Source: Limenecus sp048360435
GTDB lineage: Bacteria; Cyanobacteriota; Vampirovibrionia; Gastranaerophilales; Gastranaerophilaceae
Assembly (NCBI GenBank): GCA_048360435.1
Contig: DBGCOP010000025.1
Coordinates: 39,434-103,433 of the forward strand
Direction: 5' to 3'
DNA length: 64,000 nucleotides
Part shown: one piece after another, positions 25,123 through 35,080 of the stretch
Layout of the letters: each line of letters opens with the position of its first letter
Position numbering within the stretch: the first letter of the stretch is position 1
The notes under the pieces: model-generated
Databases searched by the model: none
What the model was told of the DNA's origin: nothing
Seen by the model: only the letters and a program-made list of their open reading frames with translations
Translations under genes and position numbers: made by a program

Positions 25123-26316
25123 ATGCTTAAAAACAAAAACATTCTAATAGGGATAACAGGCGGAATTGCAGCTTACAAAATCTGTGAGCTTATCAGGCTG
25201 TTCAAAAAAAACGGTGCCAATGTAAAAACCGTGCTAACTGATTCAGGTCTTGAATTTGTAACTGAACTGACACTCGAAACCCTTACACAGGAGCCTGTTT
25301 ACAAAGAACAGTTCAAAACTTCGGACAAAAAACCCGAACACATCAGTCTTTGTGACTGGGCAGACGTGTTTTTGATTGCTCCTGCCACTGCAAACACTAT
25401 CGGAAAAATCGCAAACGGAATTTGTGACAACCTTTTGACCTCGCTTGCGTGTGCATTTCAAAAGAAAATGGTTCTCGCCCCTGCAATGAACACGGGTATG
25501 TGGAAGAACAAATCCGTTCAAAAAAACATAGAAACTCTGAAAGACATGGGAGCACAAATCATTGCACCGGAATCAGGCTATCTTGCCTGCGGCACAAACG
25601 GAGAGGGAAGGCTTGCTGACATAAATAAAATTTTTAAAGAAATCGAAAGCCTTTTTTCAGAAAAAAAATATCTCAACGGCAAAAAATTTGTCATAACATC
25701 GGGCGGAACAAGAGAAAATCTTGACCCCGTGAGATACATCGGCAATTACAGCTCCGGAAAAATGGGAAAAGCTCTCGCAGACAAAGCTGTCGAACTCGGT
25801 GCTGATGTTACTCTCATCACAACATCGTCTTTACCCAAAAACCCTGCCTGTAAAAACATTGATGTCACAAGCGCATCTGAAATGTTTGAAAAGGTAAAAC
25901 AGGAATTTGAAAATTCGGACGTATTAATAATGACCGCAGCAGTAGCTGATTACAGACCGGAAATTCAAGCTGCAAACAAAATCAAAAAAGAAAACAACGA
26001 CGAACTGATTGTAAAATTAGTTAAAAATCCTGACATTTTGTCTGAAATATGCAAAACTAAAAAAGAGCATCAACAGGTCATAGGGTTTTGTGCGGAAAGC
26101 GAAAATCTGATTGAATATGCAAAAGCAAAAATCAAACGGAAAAACTGCGACTATATCATAGCCAACGACATCTCAAAAAAAGACTCGGGTTTTTCAAGCG
26201 AATATAACGAAGTTTTTGTAATCAACAAGGATTTAAACATAACCGGACTGGAAAGAGATACAAAAGAGAACATAGCTTCTCGGATACTGGAGTTATTGTA
26301 TGGCAAGAACAACTGA
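25123..26316 (+). CDS. coaBC: Bifunctional phosphopantothenoylcysteine decarboxylase/synthetase CoaBC
   Basis: Makes 4'-phosphopantetheine in coenzyme A synthesis. The N-terminal CoaC part (to about 180) has GGIAAYK, the PAMNTGMW motif and the substrate-binding GYLACGTNGEGRL. The CoaB part begins near VITSGGTRENLDPVRYIGN and includes SSGKMG and TAAVADYRP. I chose the ATG at 25123 because MLKNKNILIGITGG matches other CoaBC starts; a TTG at 25111 would overlap trpS. It begins 2 bp after the trpS stop and overlaps the next gene by 17 bp. Confidence 0.95.
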   Translation: MLKNKNILIGITGGIAAYKICELIRLFKKNGANVKTVLTDSGLEFVTELTLETLTQEPVYKEQFKTSDKKPEHISLCDWADVFLIAPATANTIGKIANGICDNLLTSLACAFQKKMVLAPAMNTGMWKNKSVQKNIETLKDMGAQIIAPESGYLACGTNGEGRLADINKIFKEIESLFSEKKYLNGKKFVITSGGTRENLDPVRYIGNYSSGKMGKALADKAVELGADVTLITTSSLPKNPACKNIDVTSASEMFEKVKQEFENSDVLIMTAAVADYRPEIQAANKIKKENNDELIVKLVKNPDILSEICKTKKEHQQVIGFCAESENLIEYAKAKIKRKNCDYIIANDISKKDSGFSSEYNEVFVINKDLNITGLERDTKENIASRILELLYGKNN

Positions 26317-27037
26317 TATCATCAAAGCATTAGAAAAATATGCCCCATTTGAACTTGCTGAAGAATGGGACAACCCGGGCTGGCAGGTCTTTTTCGGAAA
26401 CGATAATACATCAAAAATCCTCATCTGTCTTTCTGTCACGGACGATGTTATCAATCAGGCTGTGGAGCTTGGATGCAACCTGATTGTTTCACACCACCCT
26501 ATGATTTTTAAACCTTTGAAAACAGTCAAAGACATAAAAATAATAAAAGCTGTTCAAAGAGGGATTCAAATTTATTCGCTTCATACAAACTGCGATAAAA
26601 CAGTAAATGGTACAAGCGACCTTATAGCAAGAAGACTGAACCTGAAAAAAACAGGAAAGCTTAACGACTTTGTCCGAGCAGGTCTTGCTCCTCATGAAAT
26701 GACACTTGACGAGTTGATTTCAAAAGTAAAACTCGCATTCAACACAGAACGAATAAAACTCATCAACAACCCGAGAAAAACCGTGGTAAAAACGATTGCT
26801 GTCTGCGCAGGTGCAGGAGCAGAGTTTATACCCGAAGTTGAAAGATATAACATAGATGCTTACATAACTTCCGAAGTAAAATACCATGATGCGCTTGATT
26901 CAAGAAGAACAGCCATTTTGGATATAGGACATTTTGAATCGGAAAAACCTTTTGTGGAAGAAATAAAAAGAATTCTTGAAAAAGAAAAATTTGAGGTAGT
27001 TGTTGCTCATGAAAAACCTGCATGGGTATATGTATAA
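26300..27037 (+). CDS. NIF3-like dinuclear metal-center protein (YqfO/YbgI family)
   Basis: A 245-residue protein of the conserved NIF3 family. DNPGWQVFFG near the N-terminus, VSHHPMIFKP with paired histidines, YSLHTNCDKTVNGTSD, and C-terminal DIGHFESEKP give the expected metal ligands. Members bind two metal ions in a toroid; some are linked to GTP cyclohydrolase I type 2, but the reaction is unsettled. It overlaps coaBC by 17 bp and the next gene by 8 bp, so translation is coupled. Confidence 0.92.
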   Translation: MARTTDIIKALEKYAPFELAEEWDNPGWQVFFGNDNTSKILICLSVTDDVINQAVELGCNLIVSHHPMIFKPLKTVKDIKIIKAVQRGIQIYSLHTNCDKTVNGTSDLIARRLNLKKTGKLNDFVRAGLAPHEMTLDELISKVKLAFNTERIKLINNPRKTVVKTIAVCAGAGAEFIPEVERYNIDAYITSEVKYHDALDSRRTAILDIGHFESEKPFVEEIKRILEKEKFEVVVAHEKPAWVYV

Positions 27038-27596
27038 AATATTGCTCATTTTTGTGAGCGTTATTCTCATTAATTTCTTTGCACAAGCAGGAAATTGCTA
27101 TCAAACTGCGTTAATAACGTATCCGGAATATAACAAAAACTGGAAACAGGTATATTTCGGAAAACAGAATCAGGAAGTAATTTCACAATGGATTCCGTCT
27201 TATTCTTATTCAAACGATTGGGTTGAGTCGGTTGTGTTTCACGCTTACAATTACGCAAAAGGAAATTCCTGCTACAAATTTATGATGAACCTTTTAAACA
27301 ACGTGTCTTCAAGAAACAAAACAATGAAATATCAGATTTTAAAAGACAATTTTGAAGATTCTGTTGCAATATGGTGTGCAGACAAAGCCCCATCCATGCC
27401 GGCACAGTGTGAAATCATCCGGGTTACAGCTGGATATGAAGGACTTTTGTCGATCCATTATATCAATAAAAACAAAGAAAATTTTCTGTATCAAAAAGAT
27501 GCGTGGCTCAAAATCGTAAGAGACGTAAGAATCTATTACAGCTACTTCCGCTGGGACAGAGTGATGCAAAAAGCAACTTCTGTTCCGCTTGATTAA
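27030..27596 (+). CDS. Exported protein of unknown function, 188 aa
   Basis: Starting from the ATG at 27030 the protein opens with MYKILLIFVSVILINFFAQA, a clear signal peptide; the ATG overlaps the NIF3 stop (ATGTATAA). A longer reading from 27009 or 27000 would add residues before the hydrophobic core. The mature domain is rich in Tyr, Trp and Asn and contains VFHAYNYAKGN and WCADKAPSMPAQC with two of its cysteines. I do not recognise a family. It may act in the periplasm. Operon position behind coaBC and nif3 gives no clear hint. Confidence 0.65.
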   Translation: MYKILLIFVSVILINFFAQAGNCYQTALITYPEYNKNWKQVYFGKQNQEVISQWIPSYSYSNDWVESVVFHAYNYAKGNSCYKFMMNLLNNVSSRNKTMKYQILKDNFEDSVAIWCADKAPSMPAQCEIIRVTAGYEGLLSIHYINKNKENFLYQKDAWLKIVRDVRIYYSYFRWDRVMQKATSVPLD

Positions 27597-27657
27597 ATCG
27601 ATTAATTTCATCTCACAACAACTTTACATAAAAGAACAAATAAATCAAAAAACCTGA

Positions 27658-29034
27658 TTAGTCTTCGGTGTTTTTCAACTTGTCGAGCTCGGTCAAAATT
27701 CCCTGATTTATCTCAAGCACATCAACCCCGAGGTTCGAAAGCACCTGCATAGCAACTGAATCGGGCGTCTGAGTAATTGCCCACAAAAGGTTTTCGGAAG
27801 CAATCTTTGTGTTCTTGTGTTTCTGAGCTTTTTCCCAGGCAATCTCAAGAATCTTCTTCGCTCTGTCAGAAAAAACAACCTCACCGAATGTGTATGAATT
27901 TCCATAACCCAGAACCTTTTCCACCTCGATTCTTGCATCTTTGATGGTAATTCCAAGCTGAGAAAGAACCTTTGCCCCTATGCCGACTGCTTCGTCTATA
28001 ATTCCGAGAAGTATAAACTCACTGCCCACAATGTTTCGGTTCATACTCTGAGCCTCACGTTTTGCAAATCTCAAAATTGTGAGAGTTTCAGGCATCTGTT
28101 TTTCAATAGGCTTGATAATCTTGTGCGCAAGATCATCATCTTCAACCTTTAATTCTTTAAAAATGTTGTATGCAATTCCGCTTTTTGCTTTTAACACCCC
28201 GAGAATAATATGCTCGGGTTTTACGGAAGCAGAGCCGAGTTCCTTTGCTGTTTCAAAAGCAAGAAGCATTGTCTTAAAAGCGTTCGGAGTAAAAATAATC
28301 TGTTTTTCTTCAAATTCCGCCTGACGGGAAGAAACCTCCTGAAGCTTTCCGCAGTATTTTTCAAGGTCAATGCCCTCTTCTTTTAGAATATTGGCAATGT
28401 CAGACTCACTGTCTTCCAAAATGGACTGGACAATCTGCTCTGTACCCAGAATCTCATAGTGAGAAGCTGTCAGCTTAGCTACTGCACGGTCAAGAACGTC
28501 TTTTGACTCGCCTTCTTTAAAAATTGATTGTATTGTTTGATATTCGTTTTTGTCTTTTCTTCTGATTAATTCAGGATGATTATCCCCTTTTTTATTATTT
28601 TTCTCAATCAGTTTCATCAAGGTTTGTTTAAGCTTTTCAACATCAACATTATACTTTTTAAAATCAGCCATAACAGAAGGCTCATCAGCCAGAACTATTG
28701 AAAACAGGAGATGTTCAGGCATAATATAGGAATTTCTGTTTTCTTTGGCAATTTCAAATGCGGCTCTTATAATATTTTGAGACCCTTCACTAAAGGCAAT
28801 GTTCGTATGTTTAAAATCGTGGCTGACATTTTTATATTTTTCATATACATGTTCTCTGAAATCATCAGGGTTCACGCCTGCGTAAACAAGCAGTCTGGAG
28901 CAGATATTCGCTTTCGTCTCAAGTATACCGAGCAAAATGTGCTCCGGATAGATTTTATAGGTTTGAGAATCCGCAGCCTCTCTTTGTGCCATTGAGATAA
29001 TATTTATAGCCTTTTCCGTAAAACGTTCAAACAA
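27658..29034 (-). CDS. Tandem Clp N-terminal-repeat protein lacking AAA+ domains
   Basis: 458 residues composed almost wholly of Clp_N repeats: I count six ~65-residue motifs at about 5-70, 80-145, 170-235, 247-312, 313-376 and 387-450, equal to three full ClpA/ClpC N-domains. The first starts MFERFTEKAINIISMAQREA as ClpC does, with the PEHILLGIL signature; later ones carry PEHLLFSIV, TEQIVQSIL, PEHIILGVL and SENLLWAIT. No Walker motif is present and the gene ends after the sixth repeat. The TTG start at 29034 is supported by AAAGGAC 6-7 nt upstream and by the ClpC-like N-terminus. Possibly an adaptor or substrate receptor for Clp proteases. Confidence 0.8.
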   Translation of the reverse strand: MFERFTEKAINIISMAQREAADSQTYKIYPEHILLGILETKANICSRLLVYAGVNPDDFREHVYEKYKNVSHDFKHTNIAFSEGSQNIIRAAFEIAKENRNSYIMPEHLLFSIVLADEPSVMADFKKYNVDVEKLKQTLMKLIEKNNKKGDNHPELIRRKDKNEYQTIQSIFKEGESKDVLDRAVAKLTASHYEILGTEQIVQSILEDSESDIANILKEEGIDLEKYCGKLQEVSSRQAEFEEKQIIFTPNAFKTMLLAFETAKELGSASVKPEHIILGVLKAKSGIAYNIFKELKVEDDDLAHKIIKPIEKQMPETLTILRFAKREAQSMNRNIVGSEFILLGIIDEAVGIGAKVLSQLGITIKDARIEVEKVLGYGNSYTFGEVVFSDRAKKILEIAWEKAQKHKNTKIASENLLWAITQTPDSVAMQVLSNLGVDVLEINQGILTELDKLKNTED

Positions 29035-29056
29035 ATTTCTGTCCTTTCGGGTTCTA

Positions 29057-30724
29057 TCATTTTTTAATTATATCAGTAATCAATGAATATTTAGTTCCCT
29101 TTTTCAAAACTTCATAATCAAAGTATTTTGAAAACTTCTTGCACTGTTTGGTTTCTATAATCAAATAAGTCTTCGGATTCAAATCAAGCGAAGCAGGGTC
29201 AGCTTTGCCCAGAAAATCCACCTCTCCTGCTCCATAATAGAGCAGACTGTATTTTTTGCCGAATCCCCAGCTTGCAAGTCTTTTGCCTTCGACTTTTGCC
29301 ATTTTCGAATATTCAATCAGCTGATTTTGTTGAAAACTCAATACATAAGGGAAAATATATTTTGTCGAAAACATTGACAAAACAGCCATAAATCCTGCAA
29401 TTCCAAGAAAATGCAAAAGTTTTTTGTCCTTGAAAACAGCAAAACTGTTTAAAAGAACAGATGCAAGAATCACAATCACACCCGGTATCTGCATAGCCAA
29501 AAGACCTGCTCTGTCAGCTTCTCTGACAAAAGAAGGTGCTACCAAAAGCCCTATTGCAGTAGCAATAAAAGCAAAATTCAACACCAGCGTTGAAATATTT
29601 ACAGCCCTTTCATTCTCCTCCTTCCAGATGTAATCAAACCAGAATTTCCCGAGTATCAAAGCAGCAGGAAACATTGCAGGCAAAATATATGTAGGAAGTT
29701 TAGTACTTGCAGCTGAGAAGAAAATGAAAACAACAAGGAAAAATATAATGTTCAAAACAACAAACTGCTCAAGCCTTTGCAGATCATTAAAACGTGCTAT
29801 ATATTCTTCTGTTTTTTTGAAATGCTTTTTGAAACAAACTACCAGCTGTGCAATGAACGAAAAAATCCACGGCATAAAGCCTAAGAAAAACACCGGTATA
29901 AAATAATAAAAAGGCTGTTTTCTTCCGAGTTCATGAGAATTTACGAATCTTTCAATGTGGTGTTTAAAAATATATTCGTGGAAAAATGCCTGCCCGTGTA
30001 TGTTAAGCATAACAATATGCCACGGCAATGAAACAATAAAGAAAAACAACAAACCCGGAATTATATAAAGAGGTTTGAAAAGTTCTTTCCACTTTCTCGC
30101 AACAAGGTATGAAAAGAAAATTGTCAAAGCGGGCACGGCAACCCCCGGAATCCCTTTGGCAAGTACGCCGAAGCCTGCCATTATGTAAGCAAGCCACCAG
30201 AAATATTTCTTGTAATTGTCTCTGCAAAAAAGAGTATAAATTCCGGCAAACGCAGATGAAGCAATACAAACAGACAACAGCATATCAAGAATTGCTACAC
30301 GTGCAAGAACTACATATTCAAAACATGTAGCCAGAATCAATGCACAAATAATTCCGTATTTTTTTGAACAAATCCTCTTTCCGAGAAAATACGTAAGGAA
30401 CACACCATATGTAGCTGTCAGGGCAACAGGGATACGGGCTGTAACTTCGCTGACATGTTTAAAAATCATAAATGATAAAGTTTCAAGCCAAAAATAAAGA
30501 GGCGGTTTTTCAAAGAAAAAGTCACCATTCAAAAATAATGTCAGATAATCTTTTGTATAAAACATATTCCTTGACATTGTGACATATCTGGTTTCATCCA
30601 CATCAATCAGTGAATAATTTCCCATGCTGAAAAAATACAAAAAATAACACAAGACAAGAAGCCCGATTAGTGCAAAAATTTCTCTGTGAGTTTTAACAAA
30701 ATTCAAAAATTTCTCTTTGTCCAT
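29057..30724 (-). CDS. Glycosyltransferase family 39, ArnT-like
   Basis: A 555-residue integral membrane enzyme with roughly twelve hydrophobic segments. The first periplasmic loop has YSLIDVDETRYVTMSRNM, the DE-x-R-Y motif of ArnT/PMT-type transferases, which use polyprenyl-phosphate sugar donors. A later conserved stretch is FFFEKPPLYFWLE, also an ArnT hallmark. It probably adds a sugar to lipid A, a glycolipid or a protein outside the inner membrane. The C-terminal soluble domain is short. Donor and acceptor are not determined. Confidence 0.85.
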   Translation of the reverse strand: MDKEKFLNFVKTHREIFALIGLLVLCYFLYFFSMGNYSLIDVDETRYVTMSRNMFYTKDYLTLFLNGDFFFEKPPLYFWLETLSFMIFKHVSEVTARIPVALTATYGVFLTYFLGKRICSKKYGIICALILATCFEYVVLARVAILDMLLSVCIASSAFAGIYTLFCRDNYKKYFWWLAYIMAGFGVLAKGIPGVAVPALTIFFSYLVARKWKELFKPLYIIPGLLFFFIVSLPWHIVMLNIHGQAFFHEYIFKHHIERFVNSHELGRKQPFYYFIPVFFLGFMPWIFSFIAQLVVCFKKHFKKTEEYIARFNDLQRLEQFVVLNIIFFLVVFIFFSAASTKLPTYILPAMFPAALILGKFWFDYIWKEENERAVNISTLVLNFAFIATAIGLLVAPSFVREADRAGLLAMQIPGVIVILASVLLNSFAVFKDKKLLHFLGIAGFMAVLSMFSTKYIFPYVLSFQQNQLIEYSKMAKVEGKRLASWGFGKKYSLLYYGAGEVDFLGKADPASLDLNPKTYLIIETKQCKKFSKYFDYEVLKKGTKYSLITDIIKK

Positions 30725-30770
30725 TTATTATTTTTCTCCCCGTGTTTGCCTTAGTTTTTATTATTTTTAT

Positions 30771-31706
30771 TTATTTTACAATAAATTCACACAATTTGTT
30801 AACAAAATCCCCGTGTTGAACCTCGAACCAGTTGATTTCAGAATTTCTTCTAAACCACGTAAGTTGTCTTTTTACATATCTTCTGGTATTTTGTTTTATT
30901 TTTTCAATACATTCTTCATAAGAAATCAAACCGTCAAAATATTCGATAAACTCCTGATATGCAATCGTATTAACTAAAGAAGGAAGCTTTCCGTATTTTT
31001 CATAAAGCATCTTTGCCTCCTGTTCAACCCCCGACTCTACCATCTTATCGACCCGTTTGTCAGTGCGGTTGTATAAAAACTGTCTGTCTTCGCTGTTCAA
31101 ACCCAGCCATATAACGTTATATTCAGGCTCAGGTTTAACTTTTTGCGCCTGTGACATAGGCATATTAAGCGTTTTGCATACCTCAAGCGCTCTTATGATT
31201 TTTACCGTATTATTCGGATGCATGTTTTTTGCAAGCACAGGATCAAGCTCACACAGCATTTGATAGATTTTTTCAACACCATGTTCGTCAGCAATCTGTT
31301 GAAGCTCATTTCGAAGTTCCTTGTTCGGTGCGACTCTGGGCATATCATAATTTTCAAGCAGAATCCTGAAATAAAGACCTGTTCCGCCTGCAACAACAGG
31401 CGTTTTGCCTTTAGCAAAAAGCTCCTCCATAACTTTTCTTGCATTGTCTGCAAAATCAGCAACAGTAAACTCCTGAGTAGGTTCCACAACATCTATAAGG
31501 TGATGTTTGATGCCCTGACGTTCTTCAAACGAGGGCTTTGCTGTGGCTATGTCAAACTCTTTGAAAATCTGTCTTGAATCAGCCGAAATAACCTCTGTTT
31601 CAAGCTGTTTTGCAAGCTCCACGGCACAGGCTGTCTTGCCCGAACCTGTCGGGCCGACTATGGCTATCACTGTATTTTGTTTGCCGGTATTATTTTTTAT
31701 CTTCAT
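30771..31706 (-). CDS. miaA: tRNA dimethylallyltransferase MiaA
   Basis: A 311-residue enzyme that isopentenylates A37 of tRNAs reading UNN codons. P-loop AIVGPTGSGKTA (about 14-25), SADSRQIFKEFDIATAKP, HHLIDVVEP and VAGGTGLYFRILL are the family motifs. RYVKRQLTWFRR near the C-terminus contacts tRNA. It overlaps the end of the upstream membrane protein gene by 17 bp. Confidence 0.96.
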   Translation of the reverse strand: MKIKNNTGKQNTVIAIVGPTGSGKTACAVELAKQLETEVISADSRQIFKEFDIATAKPSFEERQGIKHHLIDVVEPTQEFTVADFADNARKVMEELFAKGKTPVVAGGTGLYFRILLENYDMPRVAPNKELRNELQQIADEHGVEKIYQMLCELDPVLAKNMHPNNTVKIIRALEVCKTLNMPMSQAQKVKPEPEYNVIWLGLNSEDRQFLYNRTDKRVDKMVESGVEQEAKMLYEKYGKLPSLVNTIAYQEFIEYFDGLISYEECIEKIKQNTRRYVKRQLTWFRRNSEINWFEVQHGDFVNKLCEFIVK

Positions 31707-32562
31707 AATACAGAAATATCAATACTGCCGCATAAGTCATAAAATAGAAAGATATTATCAACCCGACAACTGTCAGGACAATGTTTAAATTAAACAGTAT
31801 ACTTAAAAGTGAAAGTATAAAATTCACAAAAAATAAAAATATCAGCAAACCGACAGAACCGAAAAAGTTTTTAAAAATAAAAACTATATTTCTGTTAAAA
31901 GCCATAAACGGCGCATATAAAATAAAATCCTTTTTCCCTGCCATTTTTCCTGTTTTGTTTCTGTCAAAAACAGCAGGGAACAAAAATATTGTCAAAAATG
32001 TGAACAAACCTGCAATACCCAGCATATACAACATCCACAGGTTTATTGCTCTGAGCTGTTCAAAACTAAATGAAGCTACATACTTCTGCATTTCAACAAC
32101 AGACGCATTTCCCATAGACATCAACTTGTGCCAATCAAGCTCAGGATTGGGAAGAAAATACATTCCTGCCTTGTACGAAGTAAAAAGCAAAAGTATATAA
32201 ACAACAAAATATGTAACTATCGTAAATGATACAGGCAAAAAGTATTCGCCCACACCCGGAAAGAATTCTCTTCCAAGAGCAAGAGAAGCTTCAGCTTTTT
32301 CCTGAGGATTTTTAAACTCACGATTTGCGTTTTTTACAGCTTTTTTTATCATATAAAACCAGCCTGAGAAAAATGCAGTGCACAATAGCACATTCGCCGT
32401 AAAGATAACGACATAAGCAATGTGATTTGTCTGATTTGCAAGCCCTGTCATTGTAAAACTTATTATTATCAAAAATATGATAAGCGGCTGTGCCAGAATA
32501 ATGTTGTCTTTAGTAAGCTCAAAAGCTTTTTGTATAAAATTGTTGTTGTTTTCTGAATTCAT
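31690..32562 (-). CDS. Unknown polytopic membrane protein
   Basis: About 290 residues with six hydrophobic segments and no motif I recognise. I take the ATG at 32562 (MNSENNNNFIQKAFEL), which follows GAGG closely; a reading from a TTG at 32589 would start upstream of the -10 box. Lys/Asn-rich loops lie between helices. It overlaps miaA by 17 bp, which suggests cotranscription rather than function. Confidence 0.65.
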   Translation of the reverse strand: MNSENNNNFIQKAFELTKDNIILAQPLIIFLIIISFTMTGLANQTNHIAYVVIFTANVLLCTAFFSGWFYMIKKAVKNANREFKNPQEKAEASLALGREFFPGVGEYFLPVSFTIVTYFVVYILLLFTSYKAGMYFLPNPELDWHKLMSMGNASVVEMQKYVASFSFEQLRAINLWMLYMLGIAGLFTFLTIFLFPAVFDRNKTGKMAGKKDFILYAPFMAFNRNIVFIFKNFFGSVGLLIFLFFVNFILSLLSILFNLNIVLTVVGLIISFYFMTYAAVLIFLYYEDKK

Positions 32563-32569
32563 AGCCTCA

Positions 32570-32604
32570 ATTATACCATATTTTTTCAAAACTTGTAGTA
32601 TAAT
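32570..32604. promoter_or_regulatory. Back-to-back -10 boxes between the membrane protein gene and ilvD
   Basis: A TATAAT on the minus strand (32570-32575) and one on the plus strand (32599-32604) face apart. The -35 regions are poor (CTACAA or ACTACA at 17-18 bp for the minus strand). The ilvD ATG is 41 bp from the plus-strand box. Confidence 0.35.
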
Positions 32605-32645
32605 TTTAACTGTATCAAGAGTCTAAGTCTAAAAGGTAAACAAAA

Positions 32646-34304
32646 ATGAGAAGTGACAGCGTAAAAAAAGGTATACACAAAGCTCCGCACCGTTCTTTAT
32701 TATATGCAACCGGTGTATCAAAAGAAGGATTGAAAAAACCGTTCATCGGCATAGCAAGTTCTTTCTCGGATCTTGTGCCGGGTCATGCAGGAATGAGAGA
32801 CCTTGAAAGACAGATAGAAAAAGGAATCCATTCAGGAGGCGGTCAGGCTTTTATCTTCGGAACACCTGCTGTCTGTGACGGAATTGCAATGGGACACTGC
32901 GGAATGAAATATTCACTTCCGTCTCGTGATTTGATTGCCGACTGTGTTGAAACAGTGGCAGAAGCCCACCAGCTCGACGGACTTGTGCTTCTTACAAACT
33001 GTGACAAAATCACCCCGGGTATGCTTATCTCTTCTTTGAGACTGAATATCCCCTGCATAGTTGTTACAGCAGGACCAATGATGGACGGATGCTCAAAACA
33101 AGAAGTTTTGACAATGATTAGAGGCTCTTTTGAAGCAATCGGCAAACTCTCGGCAGGCAAAATAACAGAAGAACGTCTTCACGAAATGGAAGAAGAATGC
33201 TGTCCGTCAGCAGGCTCATGTCAGGGACTTTATACAGCCAACACAATGGCGTGCCTGACAGAAGTAATGGGAATGAGCCTTCCTTTCTGTGCAACAGCTT
33301 CCGCTGTTTCGGCAAAGAAAAAACAAATCGCCTTTGAATCAGGATTGAAAATAGTTGAACTTGTTGAAAAAGGAATCAAACCTGCTGACATTATAACAAA
33401 GGATTCACTCAGAAACGCAATCGTCACAGACCTTGCACTTGGCGGTTCAACAAACTCAATCCTGCACCTGCTTGCTATTGCAAAATCAGGCGGCATAGAC
33501 ATAACACTCAACGACTTTGACGAGTTGAGCTATAAAATCCCTCAGATTATCAAACTCGACCCCTCTGCTCTGCCCACAATGACAGACCTCCACAACGCAG
33601 GAGGAATTCCGGGGGTTATGAAAACTCTGTTTGGGAAAACGCCCGAATTCAAAGACACAAAAGGTGTATCAGGTCTGAAAATCTCTGAAATCGCTCAAGC
33701 AGCGTGGGTTGACAACACTGTTGTACACACTTTAGAAAACCCGATTACTTCAAACCCGGGCTTAGGAATTTTGAAAGGCAACCTCGCAAAAGACGGCGCC
33801 GTAATAAAAATCTCGGGCGTTGACCCTTCTGCTCTAACATTCGAAGGAAAAGCCAAAGTCTTTAACTCCGAAGAAGAAACAATGGAAGCAATAGACAAAG
33901 ACGAAATCAAAGAAGGCGATGTTGTTGTAATCTGTTATGAAGGCCCCAAAGGCGGTCCCGGAATGAGAGAAATGCTCGCCCCTACATCTATGATTGTCGG
34001 AAAAGGACTTGGCGCAAAAGTTGCACTGATAACAGACGGAAGATTTTCAGGCGGAACAAGAGGGCTTTGCATAGGTCATATTTGTCCGGAAGCAGCGATG
34101 GGCGGAATTATAGGCTTGATAAAAAACGGTGATAAAATTAAAATAGATATACCGAAAAGAAGTCTTGAGCTTCTTGTAGGCGATGAAGAACTTGAGCAGA
34201 GAAGAAAAAGTTTTGCTGCTCTTCCGCCAAAAGAAGTCAAAGGCTATCTGTCTAAATATTCAAAAACAGTACAAAGCGCTTCTGTCGGAGCAGTAACAGA
34301 ATAA
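32646..34304 (+). CDS. ilvD: Dihydroxy-acid dehydratase IlvD
   Basis: A 552-residue Fe-S dehydratase that makes 2-keto acids for isoleucine and valine. It has LTNCDKITPGM, the cysteine pattern CCPSAGSCQGLYTANTM near residues 185-200, and the C-terminal TDGRFSGGTRGLCIGHICPEA region. Length is normal. No other ilv or leu gene is in the window, so the branched-chain pathway is dispersed. AAAAGG precedes the ATG. yebC follows after 23 bp. Confidence 0.96.
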   Translation: MRSDSVKKGIHKAPHRSLLYATGVSKEGLKKPFIGIASSFSDLVPGHAGMRDLERQIEKGIHSGGGQAFIFGTPAVCDGIAMGHCGMKYSLPSRDLIADCVETVAEAHQLDGLVLLTNCDKITPGMLISSLRLNIPCIVVTAGPMMDGCSKQEVLTMIRGSFEAIGKLSAGKITEERLHEMEEECCPSAGSCQGLYTANTMACLTEVMGMSLPFCATASAVSAKKKQIAFESGLKIVELVEKGIKPADIITKDSLRNAIVTDLALGGSTNSILHLLAIAKSGGIDITLNDFDELSYKIPQIIKLDPSALPTMTDLHNAGGIPGVMKTLFGKTPEFKDTKGVSGLKISEIAQAAWVDNTVVHTLENPITSNPGLGILKGNLAKDGAVIKISGVDPSALTFEGKAKVFNSEEETMEAIDKDEIKEGDVVVICYEGPKGGPGMREMLAPTSMIVGKGLGAKVALITDGRFSGGTRGLCIGHICPEAAMGGIIGLIKNGDKIKIDIPKRSLELLVGDEELEQRRKSFAALPPKEVKGYLSKYSKTVQSASVGAVTE

Positions 34305-34327
34305 TAATTTAAGATAAGGATAAATTT

Positions 34328-35080
34328 ATGTCAGGACACTCAAAATGGTCAACAATTAAACACAAAAAAGCTAAAGTAGATGCCCAAAGAGGTGTAGCTT
34401 TTCAAAAATATTCAAGAGAAATCATAGTTGCAGCAAAAATGGGCGGCGGCGACCCTGCTGCGAACTTCCGTTTGAGAACAGCAATTGAAAAAGCAAAAGC
34501 CGGCGGACTCCCTAACGACAATATCAAACGTGCAATTGAAAAAGGCTGCGGCGCAGGCGCAAGCGAAAACTATGAAGAATTAACATACGAAGGCTACGGC
34601 GCAGGCGGAGTGGCCGTTATTGTTGAAGCAATGACTGACAACAGAAACCGTACAGCAGGCGATATAAGAAGCTTCTTCACAAAATTCAACGGCAACCTCG
34701 GTGAAACAGGCTGTGTCGGCTGGATGTTTAAACCTGCCGGTGTTGTGACTTTCAACAAAGACGAAGTTGATTATGAAAAGCTTTTCAATGAAGCTATCAA
34801 CGCCGGTGCTGACGACTTTTTGGACGAAGAAGACGAATACAAAGTTATTACTGCTCCGGAAAATTTCCAGATTGTTGTTGAATCTTTGGAAAAACTCGGG
34901 TTTAAGCATTCAAGCGCAGAATTGACAAAACTTCCGCAAAATACACTCGAGATTACGGATGAAAAAACAGCAAAGATGATTCTTCTTCTTATGGACAAGC
35001 TTGAAGAACACGACGATGTACAGAATGTTTATTCAAACTTCGACATTCCAGACGAGGTAATGGAAAAAGTTCAGATATAA
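34328..35080 (+). CDS. YebC/PmpR/TACO1-family protein
   Basis: A 250-residue protein with the invariant start MSGHSKWSTIKHKKAK. Further family stretches are AIEKAKAGGLPNDNIKRAIEKG and EGYGAGGVAVIVEAMTDNRNRT. Members were named transcriptional regulators, and recent work ties some to translation of poly-proline stretches or of particular messages. AAGGA precedes the ATG. Probably cotranscribed with ilvD. Confidence 0.94.
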   Translation: MSGHSKWSTIKHKKAKVDAQRGVAFQKYSREIIVAAKMGGGDPAANFRLRTAIEKAKAGGLPNDNIKRAIEKGCGAGASENYEELTYEGYGAGGVAVIVEAMTDNRNRTAGDIRSFFTKFNGNLGETGCVGWMFKPAGVVTFNKDEVDYEKLFNEAINAGADDFLDEEDEYKVITAPENFQIVVESLEKLGFKHSSAELTKLPQNTLEITDEKTAKMILLLMDKLEEHDDVQNVYSNFDIPDEVMEKVQI

